Source: Cyanobium sp.
GTDB taxonomy: Bacteria > Cyanobacteriota > Cyanobacteriia > PCC-6307 > Cyanobiaceae
Assembly: GCA_014191755.1 (NCBI GenBank)
Contig: BJHE01000012.1
Span: forward strand, 1-59,504
Direction of reading: 5' to 3'
Length of the DNA: 59,504 nucleotides
Below the pieces are notes generated by a model. That model saw only the letters and a list, made by a program, of their open reading frames with translations, had not been told where the DNA came from and searched no databases. Shown here one piece after another: positions 1 through 8,484 of this stretch. A program made the translations under genes and the position numbers. Each line of letters opens with the position of its first letter. Position 1 is the first letter of the stretch.

Positions 1-630
1 GCCGAGCTGCATGACCCCGACTTCTCCGACGGCCTGACGCCAAGCCAGCACCTTGACGTGCTGCGCGGTGGGCCGGACCCTCGGGCTGCTGCTGCGGCAT
101 CGCCTGGGCTTCCTCCCCGCGTAGGCCACATTGAGCGGTTGGTCGAGATCATCAGGGAAGTGGACCTCCAAAACCACTCCGACACCTTTGTGGTAGGTGC
201 TGCTGCGCTTGCTGAGGCGATCCTGGCGCATCCTGGGTTCAGCGGCTGCCACGATGGCCCCGTGGCCTCGCCAGCGCAGGGGGAGGTGAATGAACTGGTG
301 GCAGCGCTGGAGGCCGACGCGGAGTGCGTTGCAGCAGAGCAGCCCGATCTGATGCAGTTGACCGACAAGCAACTGACCCGCATCGCCCAGCTACTGAAAA
401 CAAGCACGCAGCCTGCCGATATAGACCCCGGCTTCAGTGCCGACTTGTTGCGGTATGAGTTTTCTGTCCATGACAACCATCTGGAGTTATTTGGGGGCGA
501 TGCTGCAACCTTTGGCGAAGTCTTAGCTGAAGGCCGCAACTACCTTTCCCGGTACAGCAAAGATGGTCCGCTTAAGCTTGAATTTCGCTGTGTTCAAGTG
601 ATGGAATATTCGGAGCCCGCCAATGCTTGA
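1..630 (+). CDS. Hypothetical accessory protein, 5' partial
   Basis: The frame is open from the first base, so the true start lies upstream of the window. The visible 209 residues contain an Ala-rich stretch (about 30-38) and then a segment reading HIERLVEIIREVDL followed by ALAEAILAHPGF. I associate this type of segment with small proteins of picocyanobacteria and their phages (family impression, not a search). The centre is acidic and Ala-rich, and no catalytic motif is visible. It overlaps the next gene by 8 nt (ATGCTTGA), which implies translational coupling. Function unknown. Confidence 0.6.
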   Translation, partial: AELHDPDFSDGLTPSQHLDVLRGGPDPRAAAAASPGLPPRVGHIERLVEIIREVDLQNHSDTFVVGAAALAEAILAHPGFSGCHDGPVASPAQGEVNELVAALEADAECVAAEQPDLMQLTDKQLTRIAQLLKTSTQPADIDPGFSADLLRYEFSVHDNHLELFGGDAATFGEVLAEGRNYLSRYSKDGPLKLEFRCVQVMEYSEPANA

Positions 631-1000
631 CACCAACGACCCCGCCTTCCGCGAGCAATACCCCAACGGCGCCACCTTCTACGACCGCACCGGGCGCAGG
701 ATCAGCGGCGTGGTGGCCTGTGACCCGGAGACGGGCGAGGTGATCACCTATGACACCTCGGAGCTGACGCAGGCCGTGATTTGGTTTGTACGCCGCAATT
801 CCCCAAGGGCCTGGAGGTTGCGGCTGCAGGGATGGCGGTCAATCAAAGTGGTGCGTAGGGATACGACGGGGATTTTTGATGAATACCACGACGAAACGTT
901 CCGCCGCCACGGCTTCTGGCCCGCGCCGCTGACGATCAGGGCAAACATGCCACCGCCCCCTAGGCACCCGATGTGCCGGTCTATTTTTATCACCCCCTAG
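623..1000 (+). CDS. Hypothetical protein
   Basis: 125 residues, starting at an ATG that overlaps the preceding stop by 8 nt. The N-terminal part (NGATFYDRTGRRI...VACDPETGEVITYD) looks like a small soluble beta-rich protein. The C-terminal third is rich in Arg and Pro. The last two codons and the stop (ITP then TAG) lie inside a 14-base direct repeat (989-1002) that recurs at 1260-1273, so the present C-terminus may have been made by the insertion of the next gene. No family recognised. Confidence 0.6.
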   Translation: MLDTNDPAFREQYPNGATFYDRTGRRISGVVACDPETGEVITYDTSELTQAVIWFVRRNSPRAWRLRLQGWRSIKVVRRDTTGIFDEYHDETFRRHGFWPAPLTIRANMPPPPRHPMCRSIFITP

Positions 1001-1273
1001 CCACCACCATGGACACCCCGGCATTCCCTGCCACTACTGAAGTTTCACTGCTTAGTGGTCCTTGTGACGGTAAAAAGATAAGCATATCCGGTCGTCCTTA
1101 CGAGTTTTGGGTGCCGAACGATGATCCGCAAATGTTACCATTAGATATTAGCCGAATATCCTATTCTAGAACGTCTCAGTGGGTAGCAATCTACATAAGG
1201 GTAGCAGACAAAAATCAATACAAATTCCTTGAGATGCGTCGAATAAGATCCTGCTTCTGATCACCCCCTAGCC
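989..1273. repeat. 14-bp direct repeat flanking a low-GC gene
   Basis: The sequence atcaccccctagcc occurs at 989-1002 and again at 1260-1273 and continues with partial similarity (ccacc against cgccg). The right copy is the end of the Mu-F-like gene read on the minus strand. The left copy therefore looks like a duplicated fragment of that gene end. The segment between them is exactly the low-GC gene 1009-1260. Confidence 0.7.
1009..1260 (+). CDS. Hypothetical low-GC moron-like gene
   Basis: 83 residues from the ATG at 1009; an in-frame start at 973 is possible but would run through the upstream gene. The N-terminus reads VSLLSGPCDGKKISISGRPYEFWVP. A 'GPCDGK' turn near the start is common in small phage proteins of unknown role. 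Base composition is clearly more AT-rich than the flanks, which suggests recent acquisition. It is convergent with the Mu-F-like gene and ends 1 nt before that gene's stop. Its position between direct repeats fits an independently inserted accessory gene. Confidence 0.6.
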   Translation: MDTPAFPATTEVSLLSGPCDGKKISISGRPYEFWVPNDDPQMLPLDISRISYSRTSQWVAIYIRVADKNQYKFLEMRRIRSCF

Positions 1274-2400
1274 GCCGCCCTCCTAGCCGCCAGCTCCCCT
1301 ATCGCCTCGCTGAACGTCCGCCCATCCATCGGGGCATCCAACGGCGCCGAGGGTGGGATACTGCGCTTGCGATCGGGGAACAGATACCGCTCACTGGCCG
1401 TTGGTGTCGTCAGAGCCCGCTGTAGCAGCCCCCGCGCCTTCTCCTCACTGATCCCCTCGGCCTTGGCCAGTGCCCGCACGCCTGCCGCCTGCTCCTCCCG
1501 CCAGAACTCACCATCGAGCAGGGTGTCACGAATCACCGCATCCTCTTCCAGTACCTCATTGGCAGGCACCGGAACCGGTGTGCAGCGGCACTGCGGGTGG
1601 GCAGGGATCACCACCTGATCTGCCGGGAAGATCTGCCCATGGCGGCTGAGGCACCACCGACAGGCCCGCTCATCGGTGGCAGCGACCCACCGGATGAACG
1701 CGTAGCCTTCCTTCAGGTTGTGATCAATCGCCCCCTTCACATAGGCATTGGCCAGCTCACTGCGAGCGATCACCTCAGCCCGCTGCCTGAGCCCCATACG
1801 CGAGGTCTTGCCCGTGGGGTCGGTTGTGCCCTCCAGCGCCCCGAGGATCTGCCGCTCCAGCCGCCTGGAGCCCCAGCCACGGGCTACCCCCTCGCTGACG
1901 ATCTGGGCAATCTGATCACGGAACCGGGCCGTTTCGCCCTGCATGAAGGCGGTGGCCGCCTGCGTGGCAGCTCGGACCGCCAGTGGGTTGGCACCGGCAT
2001 AGGTGGCAGTGGCACCGGTCACGATGCCCTGAAGTGCTGCAGCCGCCTCACCACCAACGGATAGGGCCTCGACTAGATCGGTGGTGAACCGCCGCTGCCA
2101 AGCTGCGATCTCCTCAGGCGGCAGGAACTGCTGAGCATCCCTGAGGATGGCCTGGTATTTCGCTGCCGCCTCGCCAGAGCTGTAGGCACCGGGGGCCCTG
2201 ATCGGGTTCCCCTCGGGGTCCAGGGCCTCGGGGCCCACGGCGTTCAGATAGGCGGTGTAATGCCGCTTCAGGTCGCCTAGGACGCGATCCAGGGCGGTGC
2301 GGAGCATGGCAGTGGTGTTCTCCACCATCCGCCCCTCCAGCTCGTCAAGGATGGCGGCGTAGCTGTCAACGCTGCGGATTATGCGGTCGCCCTGGGCCAT
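1261..2400 (-). CDS. Mu-F-like minor head protein (first packaging module)
   Basis: 379 residues. The C-terminal half contains the arrangement of Phage_Mu_F proteins: ARSELANAYVKGAI, then RWVAATDERACRWC with a Cys pair, then AHPQCRC near residue 280. In known phages this protein sits beside the portal and is a minor virion or morphogenesis component. The first 120 residues are helical and Ala-rich. It is the last gene of the leftward packaging operon, 26 nt after a 56-residue gene. In related phages scaffold and capsid genes normally follow, but here the strand switches to unrelated plus-strand genes. The module therefore appears truncated. Confidence 0.8.
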   Translation of the reverse strand: MAQGDRIIRSVDSYAAILDELEGRMVENTTAMLRTALDRVLGDLKRHYTAYLNAVGPEALDPEGNPIRAPGAYSSGEAAAKYQAILRDAQQFLPPEEIAAWQRRFTTDLVEALSVGGEAAAALQGIVTGATATYAGANPLAVRAATQAATAFMQGETARFRDQIAQIVSEGVARGWGSRRLERQILGALEGTTDPTGKTSRMGLRQRAEVIARSELANAYVKGAIDHNLKEGYAFIRWVAATDERACRWCLSRHGQIFPADQVVIPAHPQCRCTPVPVPANEVLEEDAVIRDTLLDGEFWREEQAAGVRALAKAEGISEEKARGLLQRALTTPTASERYLFPDRKRSIPPSAPLDAPMDGRTFSEAIGELAARRAAARG

Positions 2401-2426
2401 GGATTAGGCGGTTGCAACTGGGGCTT

Positions 2427-2597
2427 TCACTCGCCCACCACCTCGTAACCCTCCTCCCCTTCCTCGTCGCCATCTTTCAGAGCAGCCATCAGCACATCCT
2501 GCTTGGCCGTCTCCAGAATGCCGACCACCTCGAACACGCTGCACAGCGATTTGGAGATGGCAGAGCTGATCGCCTCGTAAAGCTCATCCGCAGTCAT
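2427..2597 (-). CDS. Small acidic protein between portal and Mu-F gene
   Basis: A 56-residue gene between the portal stop (2630) and the Mu-F-like gene. It begins MTADELYEAISSAISK, has Val and Leu spaced like an amphipathic helix in the middle, and ends in a very acidic tail (DGDEEGEEGYEVVGE). Size and charge resemble small adaptor or scaffold-like proteins of head operons, but no family is recognised. The ATG, gap-free placement and coding-like composition support it as real. Confidence 0.6.
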   Translation of the reverse strand: MTADELYEAISSAISKSLCSVFEVVGILETAKQDVLMAALKDGDEEGEEGYEVVGE

Positions 2598-2629
2598 GGG
2601 GCCTCTGCTGTTACGGCTTAGCTTTCCGC

Positions 2630-4141
2630 TCAGGCTGCCGCCGTCGGCTCCACTTCATCCAGCGGTGTGCTCAGATCCGGCGGCGTGGTCGTGTCGTTCC
2701 GCCCTGGTGTTGGCGCCCCCAGCGTCGGCCGCTCCTTGCGAATCCGCTCCAACTCGTCTTCCACGCTGCTCGTTGCCCGGTTGAACCCACCGCGCTGCAG
2801 CTCCTCCACGGCGCTCTCCTGGCTGATCAGCGGCTCGCCACCGGTTAGGTCCATCAGCGCCTTGGCACCCTGCGCATCGAGTGGCGGGACAAAGGCGTTC
2901 TCGTCCATCGTGAGGCCAGCCCCGACAGGTAGCTCCTCCCCGGTATAGAGGCACCAGATCGCCAGGATGGACTGCATCGCGGACTTCTTACGCTCGCCCA
3001 GGGACTTAATGCTCACCTGAGTCCTGCCGCCTTCCAGTTGCGCCTGGGTGGCCGTCTTGGTGATCTTGCTATCACCGCTGAGGAAGCCCAGCAGCTGCTG
3101 ATTGATCAGTTCCTCCACTTCCTTGATCTGCTCTCGCTGCTCGGCCAGAGAGGTTGCCGAGGGCTCACGGAAGAAGAAGTCCCCGTCCTTGTCAAGATCG
3201 ACAGCCGTGTTAGGGCCAATCACCAGCGGTGTGACTGCTTGGCCAGGCATTGGCGGCGGGGCACCCTTTCGCACTGGCACCGGCATGGCGCACTTGTGGG
3301 TTTTCTCCTTCAGGTCAGAGCGCATCTGGAAGTGCTCGATGCTGTGCTCTACTACCTGCCGCAATGGCTGCCCACCTTTGCCGAACCCGGCCTTCTCGGC
3401 TGGATACCAAACTACCGGGCAGATCGGCAGCGGCTTCTGCTTGGCGTCCAGGTATTGGCCATTGCTCACCTCGTCAATAGTTAGCCTGCCGTCTGCCTGC
3501 TTGGTCAGCTTGTACAGCGTCCACTTCCCCGCCTCGATCACCCGGTAGCGCTCCTCATAGATCACCCCAAAGTCACCATCGGGGGAATCAACCTCAGCCC
3601 ATTCCAGGAATGTGCAGCGGGTCACAACCTCCACCGAATTGATGATGGCGGTCCGCCAATTCAGGCACGTTGAACGGGTGCGGCTGACCAGGTACGGGCG
3701 CCGCTTCAGTGCAGCCTCGCTGGCCCCATCGGTAGGCTTGCCATCGGGCATCTCCACCAGGACCGGCACCCCGCCATCCCGGAGGCATAGGGCATCCACG
3801 GTGAGCCACCATGCCTCAAGGCTATTGCCCTCTAGGTCAATGTTGTCCTTCGCCTTCTCAAAGGTCGGCGGCGGGTTTACTAGGTCGCTGCGCGATAGCA
3901 CCCCTGCGAAGGCTTCGATACCAGCTTTGAAGAAGTCTGCGAACACCGCACGACCCAGCCTGCCCTCATAGGCATTAGGTGGTTCCGCTGGTTCGGCCGG
4001 CAAATACTTACGCTTGGTCGCCTCACCCGTCAGGCAATACCAGGCGTCATACGCTCGCTCCAGATCCTGGGCGTGCTCCCTCAGGATCGGATGCCGGAAC
4101 GATGGCAACTTCGGGTCGGTTCCAGGATGTTCAGATTGCAC
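2630..4141 (-). CDS. Portal protein, DUF4055-type (first packaging module)
   Basis: 503 residues. The N-terminus (FRHPILREHAQDLERAYD) and the segment AFADFF...AGVLSRSDLVNPP match what I know of DUF4055 phage portal-like proteins. Portals form the dodecameric ring through which DNA enters the capsid. Residues about 300-420 (DGDFFFREPSATSLAEQREQ and the following helices) fit the long stem and wing helices. It lies 39 nt downstream of the sigma-like gene and is unrelated in sequence to the second portal at 25888-27444. It appears full length and intact. Confidence 0.8.
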   Translation of the reverse strand: MQSEHPGTDPKLPSFRHPILREHAQDLERAYDAWYCLTGEATKRKYLPAEPAEPPNAYEGRLGRAVFADFFKAGIEAFAGVLSRSDLVNPPPTFEKAKDNIDLEGNSLEAWWLTVDALCLRDGGVPVLVEMPDGKPTDGASEAALKRRPYLVSRTRSTCLNWRTAIINSVEVVTRCTFLEWAEVDSPDGDFGVIYEERYRVIEAGKWTLYKLTKQADGRLTIDEVSNGQYLDAKQKPLPICPVVWYPAEKAGFGKGGQPLRQVVEHSIEHFQMRSDLKEKTHKCAMPVPVRKGAPPPMPGQAVTPLVIGPNTAVDLDKDGDFFFREPSATSLAEQREQIKEVEELINQQLLGFLSGDSKITKTATQAQLEGGRTQVSIKSLGERKKSAMQSILAIWCLYTGEELPVGAGLTMDENAFVPPLDAQGAKALMDLTGGEPLISQESAVEELQRGGFNRATSSVEDELERIRKERPTLGAPTPGRNDTTTPPDLSTPLDEVEPTAAA

Positions 4142-4180
4142 CGCCGCCTGTACTCACAGCCTCGTATCTGATCTTTCCGC

Positions 4181-5095
4181 TTAGAGCTTCACCGCCTTGG
4201 GATGGGGTTTGCGGCGTTGGAACAGGGACGGCTGCACCACCTCGACCGGTGCGGGTCTGGGCTGGCGGGGGCGCCGCTCACGGCGTGCAGGGGCAACGGT
4301 GGCAACGTCCAGCCCTAGCAGCCCTTGCCGGAACTGCTCCAGGGTGCGGCCACGTAGCTGGGTCTTCAGGCGGTTATGGAACTGAATCATCGGCCCCGAG
4401 GGGTAGGCCCGCTTGAATGGATCAGCTGCCCACCGCTCTAGGAGGCCACGATCAGCGGGGCGCAGGTTGGCGAACGCTGCATCAGTGAGGGCATAGAGCG
4501 CGGGGGCAAGGGCTGCCTCCGTGGCCTGGGGCTGGTGTTGGCTGAATAGGGTCAGCTCGTCTTCCAGCTCGATGGTGCCGACCATGCCGCCGAGCATCTC
4601 GGTGATCTCGTCTTCGGTGAAGCAGGGCAGGGCCTCGACAACCTGGGCGAGCGTCTGCCCCTCGGCCAGCATCCGGCGAACACGGGGATAATGCTCGCGC
4701 CACTTACTGGGCATCTTCACGTCGTAGCCGTGGTCCCTAATGTGGTGTTTGATGGCCCCCTCGATGTACATGCACACCAAGGTTGAGAGCGCATAGGGCC
4801 GGTCTGTGGCGGGGTTGATCTTGTGCGGGTCATAGCGGCGGCACCCGTTGACCAGCCCCTCCAGGGCGGGGCCGATGAAGTCTTCAAAGGGCCGGCTGCA
4901 GCGGCGGGACCACTTAGCGGCGGCTGCCTCGGCTAACCCCTGGTTCTCGACAATCAGCCGCTCGGATAGCTCCGTGCGTGGTGGTGCTCCAGGTTTGGCC
5001 GGTTGCTCTAGCGGCGCACCCTTGCGCTCCCGGAGCCTGCGCTTGGGGGGCTCCGGGAGGGTATCGGTGGGTTGTGGGGTGAGGGTGGTGATCAT
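4181..5095 (-). CDS. Sigma-70-like protein in the packaging operon
   Basis: 304 residues. Residues 46-120 follow the order of sigma region 2: LIVENQGLAEAAAAKW, then RPFEDFIGPALEGLVNG, RYDP, and YALSTLVCMYIEGAIKHHIR. Then come KMPSKW and a region-3-like helix pair (QTLAQVVEAL...DEITEMLG). This resembles cyanobacterial SigF/SigB-type factors (...FEDL..GLI.A..RFDP...Y..P.IRG.I.HYLRD). A clear region 4 is missing; LRPADRGLLERWA near residue 215 may be its remnant. The C-terminus is basic and Pro/Arg-rich. It overlaps the upstream gene by 4 nt. It could direct late transcription, or be a repurposed DNA-binding protein. Confidence 0.6.
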   Translation of the reverse strand: MITTLTPQPTDTLPEPPKRRLRERKGAPLEQPAKPGAPPRTELSERLIVENQGLAEAAAAKWSRRCSRPFEDFIGPALEGLVNGCRRYDPHKINPATDRPYALSTLVCMYIEGAIKHHIRDHGYDVKMPSKWREHYPRVRRMLAEGQTLAQVVEALPCFTEDEITEMLGGMVGTIELEDELTLFSQHQPQATEAALAPALYALTDAAFANLRPADRGLLERWAADPFKRAYPSGPMIQFHNRLKTQLRGRTLEQFRQGLLGLDVATVAPARRERRPRQPRPAPVEVVQPSLFQRRKPHPKAVKL

Positions 5096-5385
5096 AACCG
5101 GGCAGCCTTTCTGCTGGCATGGTCTTTGCGGAGAGCGTCTAGCGCATCGGAGTCCAGAAAAATGCGGCCGCCTGCATCGGCACCAATATCAACGTAGGCC
5201 TGCTGCCAACCAAGCAATGTACTTCCGGCGACTCCAGCAGGGTTACCTCCTTGATAGTCAATCCGGGTTTCAGGTATCTCACCAGGCCAGGTCTGCTCCA
5301 GCAGCCAATCGACAACCTCAGGCGGCGGAAGGTGCGGGTCGCGGGGTGTGGTGCTCATTGGCTGGGTGGGTTGGTGGGTGGTCAT
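5092..5385 (-). CDS. Hypothetical protein downstream of large terminase
   Basis: 97 residues, ATG overlapping the terminase stop by 4 nt; an internal ATG ten codons in is also possible. The sequence has a Pro-rich start, then VVDWLLEQTWPGEIPETRIDYQGG, AYVDIGADAGGRIFLDSDAL and a basic end. No family is recognised. The tight overlap on both sides places it in the packaging operon and implies co-translation with the terminase and the sigma-like protein. Confidence 0.6.
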   Translation of the reverse strand: MTTHQPTQPMSTTPRDPHLPPPEVVDWLLEQTWPGEIPETRIDYQGGNPAGVAGSTLLGWQQAYVDIGADAGGRIFLDSDALDALRKDHASRKAARL

Positions 5386-6962
5386 CGGAAGCCGGGGATA
5401 GCGGACCGCCGCCGGGGTGGTGGGGTCTCCGGCTGCTGCAGCAGTGCGGTAGAGCCGTGGCCGTAGGTGGCAGTGGTGATCCGCATGGGGCCGGTGCCCT
5501 GCATCGCGTTGATCGCCTGGCTCAAGGCGTCCACCTGGTCGTCAAATGTGTCGCCAGGGAACTTCAACAGCTGCGACGTAAGTAGCCCGGTCAGTGGGTG
5601 CCACCGGGGCAGGAACACCCGGCCCTTGTTGAACTCAGGCGTGGCAGCATTGGCCCTGGCCACCTTCCCGCCCACGGGATCAACTGCGTGAACAATGAAG
5701 CCAGCGGCGGCACGCTTTAGGGAGCTGATCACTGCGCTGCCATTTGCCTTGTCCTCAACAAACAACTCGCCAAAGCTCCAGGTCGGCCACATTGCCCCAA
5801 CGGTTTCCTCTGTTTTAGCAAAGTCCATCCGCTGATTCAGCAGGTCAACCAGCCACGCCCCAGAGCCGTCCTGTCCCCATAGCTGCATGGCCACCATGTC
5901 ACTGCCGGGGCTGTCCTTAAAGGTGCAATCAAGGCTTGCCAGCTTGCGTACAAAGCGATCGGGCAGTATCGCGTCATCTTCCAGCCCAGGGCGCTCGCGG
6001 GTGCCGTAGAAGCGGAACATCCCCGCATTGAACACCATGCCACCTGATGGCTGTGGGCGCTGCTGGTAAAGGGCTGCCCAGTCCCGATCTGGGGTGTTCA
6101 GCTGCTTTTTTCGTGCCCACTCGGCATCGTACCGATCGGGGTCCAGCGCTTCACCGGGTTGGCGATGGTCGGGCTCCAGGGTGAGTGTTGCCGGCACTGC
6201 AACCTGCACCGGCTCGGCAATGATCGACATCTGAATTACGTGCCACGGTTCGGCCGCGTCTGCGTTGCCGTCGCGCTCCAGTTCCTCAACCTGACTGATC
6301 AGCCAGCCGATCAGATCGGCATCGGCCCATCGAGTATGGGTGATCAGCTTGAGACAGCCGGGTTCTTCACGGGTATTGAGCACCGTGGACCACCAGTCGT
6401 AAAGCTGGCGGCGATATGCAGCAGATTCGGCCTCCTGCCGGTTTTTGATCGGATCGTCAACATTGATGAAATGGGCGGGCAGGCCGGTGCCCTTGCCGAC
6501 GCCAGCACCCCAGAATCCACCAAGCTGGCCAGCAACCTTCCAGCGGCCTTTGCCCGCGCTGCTGGGATCAAGGATGCCACCAGATGCAGTGAAGTAATCA
6601 CGGGCCGCCTGTCCAAACTCTTCGGCAAGTGGCTGGCTGTGGGCCCCCTGGCCCCAGGTGCGATCGGGGTAGCGACGGATGAACCAGGACGGCAGGCAGC
6701 GACTGAAGATGGTGGATTTGTAGTGGCGTGGCGGCAGCATGAGCAGCAGCCTGGTGAGTTCACCAATACCGACGCGCTGGCCGATTTCAATGAGGCGGTT
6801 GTTGTGCCTGGTAAATGGGAACTTGGGGTAAACCGCTGCGATGTGATCACCGAATGAGCAGGTGTAGGGCTCCTGTGGTGTGTTTGTACTGGCATTGGCA
6901 TCGCGCTCCAGCTCCAGCACGGCGAGGCGCGAGGAGGGGTCAGGGGCGCGGATGGGGGTCAT
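5382..6962 (-). CDS. terL: Terminase large subunit 1 (packaging ATPase-nuclease)
   Basis: 526 residues from the ATG at 6962, which overlaps the preceding stop by 4 nt. The ATPase part shows a Walker A-like LPPRHYKST (about 76-84) and a Walker B-like HFINVDDP (164-171). The C-terminal nuclease shows Asp345 in LASLDCTF, Glu403 in LFVEDKANG and the Asp cluster in DTFDDQVDALSQA (471-483). This is the full two-domain layout of Terminase_6-type enzymes, which pump DNA through the portal and cut it. It is unrelated to the second large subunit at 23740-25653 and looks functional. Confidence 0.88.
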   Translation of the reverse strand: MTPIRAPDPSSRLAVLELERDANASTNTPQEPYTCSFGDHIAAVYPKFPFTRHNNRLIEIGQRVGIGELTRLLLMLPPRHYKSTIFSRCLPSWFIRRYPDRTWGQGAHSQPLAEEFGQAARDYFTASGGILDPSSAGKGRWKVAGQLGGFWGAGVGKGTGLPAHFINVDDPIKNRQEAESAAYRRQLYDWWSTVLNTREEPGCLKLITHTRWADADLIGWLISQVEELERDGNADAAEPWHVIQMSIIAEPVQVAVPATLTLEPDHRQPGEALDPDRYDAEWARKKQLNTPDRDWAALYQQRPQPSGGMVFNAGMFRFYGTRERPGLEDDAILPDRFVRKLASLDCTFKDSPGSDMVAMQLWGQDGSGAWLVDLLNQRMDFAKTEETVGAMWPTWSFGELFVEDKANGSAVISSLKRAAAGFIVHAVDPVGGKVARANAATPEFNKGRVFLPRWHPLTGLLTSQLLKFPGDTFDDQVDALSQAINAMQGTGPMRITTATYGHGSTALLQQPETPPPRRRSAIPGFR

Positions 6963-7237
6963 CCCACCGGCCCCACGCGATACACGGCCCAGTAGGCACC
7001 GGGGCCTGGGTGGTCCGTAACCTCCAGCAATTGATGCTCGCGCAATGCCGCAATCCGCCTGCTCACAGTGGACTGCGAGCACTGCCACCGAGTCATCATC
7101 TCGGCGGTGGTGATCTCCGGGACAATGCCAGCCGCAATGCGCAGACCAAGCCATTCGGCAAGCTCCAGGCAATCAAGCAGGGTGCCTTCACTCACATAGG
7201 GCCGTCGTGCCAGCAGGGTGCGGACAAGATCGGTCAC
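6959..7237 (-). CDS. Winged-helix DNA-binding protein
   Basis: 92 residues with a recognisable winged-helix core: EITTAEMMTRWQCSQSTVSRR (helix-turn-helix) followed by IAALREHQLLEV and a wing ending GAYWAVYRVGPVG. It overlaps both neighbours by 4 nt, between small and large terminase genes. It is similar over its length to the protein at 55286-55558 (both have LLAxR near the start, a C-x-R-R helix and end RxGPV). Likely a regulator, or an accessory small-terminase-like DNA-binding subunit. Confidence 0.65.
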   Translation of the reverse strand: MTDLVRTLLARRPYVSEGTLLDCLELAEWLGLRIAAGIVPEITTAEMMTRWQCSQSTVSRRIAALREHQLLEVTDHPGPGAYWAVYRVGPVG

Positions 7238-7752
7238 GGTTCCCCCTCGTCTACCGCAGGCGTCCCGAGGCCACGGGCCTGGATCTGCAACAGCACGCGG
7301 CGCTCATCGTCTGGGGTAAGCCCAGCAGAGGCAAGGGCGTCCATCACGGTGGCAACGGTCTTGCGCTCTACGCGGCGATCGGCGGCAGCATCCGAGAAGT
7401 GATCACGCAGTCTGGGATGATGCGTCAGCAGCCAGGTTGCGGCCCAAGGGTTAGGCGGAGTGGAGGTGGTTCCTCTTGCCGCAAGACGCAAACCAGATAG
7501 CAGGTTTTCGCACTCTTTGGCATCCGCCAGAAAGATAGCTTGCCGAAATTGGCACTCAAGACTGTCTGCTTCTTTGCTTTCCGCGCTTTTGAGCCATGTG
7601 AAGGCTGTTCTGCGGCCAATGCCTAGCTGATCAGCGATCAACGCCATCGGGAGACCTGCTGCCGCCAAGGTGCCAGCTCTTTCCACCAGTTCAGGTGTGA
7701 GCTTGCTTGGGCGGCCAGCAGGCACGGGTAGCGCGGCGTTGCGGTCGCCCAT
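7234..7752 (-). CDS. Terminase small subunit 1
   Basis: 172 residues. The N-terminal part (GRPSKLTPELVERAGTLAAA then LPMALIADQLGIGRRTAFTW) is a helix-turn-helix of the sort found in terminase small subunits that recognise pac or cos DNA. A helical middle (about 60-110) and a C-terminal tail follow. Its place directly upstream of the large subunit, separated only by the winged-helix gene, supports the call. It begins the packaging set, 37 nt after the dCTP deaminase-like gene. Confidence 0.65.
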   Translation of the reverse strand: MGDRNAALPVPAGRPSKLTPELVERAGTLAAAGLPMALIADQLGIGRRTAFTWLKSAESKEADSLECQFRQAIFLADAKECENLLSGLRLAARGTTSTPPNPWAATWLLTHHPRLRDHFSDAAADRRVERKTVATVMDALASAGLTPDDERRVLLQIQARGLGTPAVDEGEP

Positions 7753-7789
7753 AGTCTAAGCCATAATTGCCGTTTGGGAACGGCAACGG

Positions 7790-8305
7790 CTACCCACGCG
7801 ATGAAGTCACAGCGGTATCTCCGTTGTACCTTCCGACCTCGGCATAGGACGCAAGGGGGGTGGAGTCCATGCGTAGGAACTTCATTTGCCCGATCTTGAG
7901 GCCTGGGTAGATACCAACCCAGTGGAGCTGGCGGACGTTTTTCAGCTCCAGGGTGAGGCGTGAGCCGTTCCAGCCTGGGTCGCACCATCCGGCTAGCAGG
8001 TGCTGCAGACCCTCGCGGGCGCGGGAGGACTTGAGCACGAACTGTGCGGCGATGCACTTAGGCAGGTTGAAGATTGGCTCCCCTTCTGCAAGCAGGAACT
8101 GTCCCGGCACCATGCGATAGGGGTCGTCTGCGGTGTGGTGGGCCATGCAGTAGGGCACAAGGCCGGGGCCCTCGGCGGACTCGATCAGGATGTTCGAGCC
8201 CAGACGAAGGTCCAGGCTTGCGGGGTTGAGAAGGGCAGGATCGAAGGGTGTGACCATGCCAGTTTCACACAGGGCACGGATCTGAAAGTCAGCGAGAACG
8301 GTCAT
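7790..8305 (-). CDS. dcd: dCTP deaminase (Dcd family)
   Basis: 171 residues. It carries the Dcd/dUTPase signatures LNPASLDLRLG (26-36), VLKSSRAREGL (90-100) and DPGWNGSRLTLELKN (109-123), in which Glu120 is at the position of the catalytic Glu of bacterial Dcd. The protein ends GRYNGD, as Dcd proteins commonly end GRYQG. Dcd converts dCTP to dUTP and ammonia, feeding dTTP synthesis. Some phages use it to shift host nucleotide pools. Overlaps the upstream gene by 4 nt. Confidence 0.85.
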   Translation of the reverse strand: MTVLADFQIRALCETGMVTPFDPALLNPASLDLRLGSNILIESAEGPGLVPYCMAHHTADDPYRMVPGQFLLAEGEPIFNLPKCIAAQFVLKSSRAREGLQHLLAGWCDPGWNGSRLTLELKNVRQLHWVGIYPGLKIGQMKFLRMDSTPLASYAEVGRYNGDTAVTSSRG

Positions 8306-8484
8306 TTGATGGGTTCGTAGATGGTGCGGGCTTGGTGCTGGGCGATCTGGCGGAGGTCCGTCCAGAACGGTGCTTCGTGATCTGGGGGGAGGATCAGTGC
8401 CTCGGGTGTGCCGTTGGTGGAGCGCACCTTGAGGATGCGGAGGCCCCAGCCGGGGGTTTTGGTGGTGGTCATGGTGTCAGACAT
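8302..8484 (-). CDS. Small hypothetical protein, family repeated at the right end
   Basis: 60 residues, starting at an ATG that overlaps the previous stop by 8 nt (ATGTCTGA); a second ATG four codons in is possible. The N-terminal half reads TPGWGLRILKVRSTNGTPEAL. The DNA for it (8394-8472) recurs with about 90 percent identity at 58982-59060, where it is fused out of frame to another gene. The C-terminal half continues ILPPDHEAPFW. Function unknown. Confidence 0.6.
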   Translation of the reverse strand: MSDTMTTTKTPGWGLRILKVRSTNGTPEALILPPDHEAPFWTDLRQIAQHQARTIYEPIK

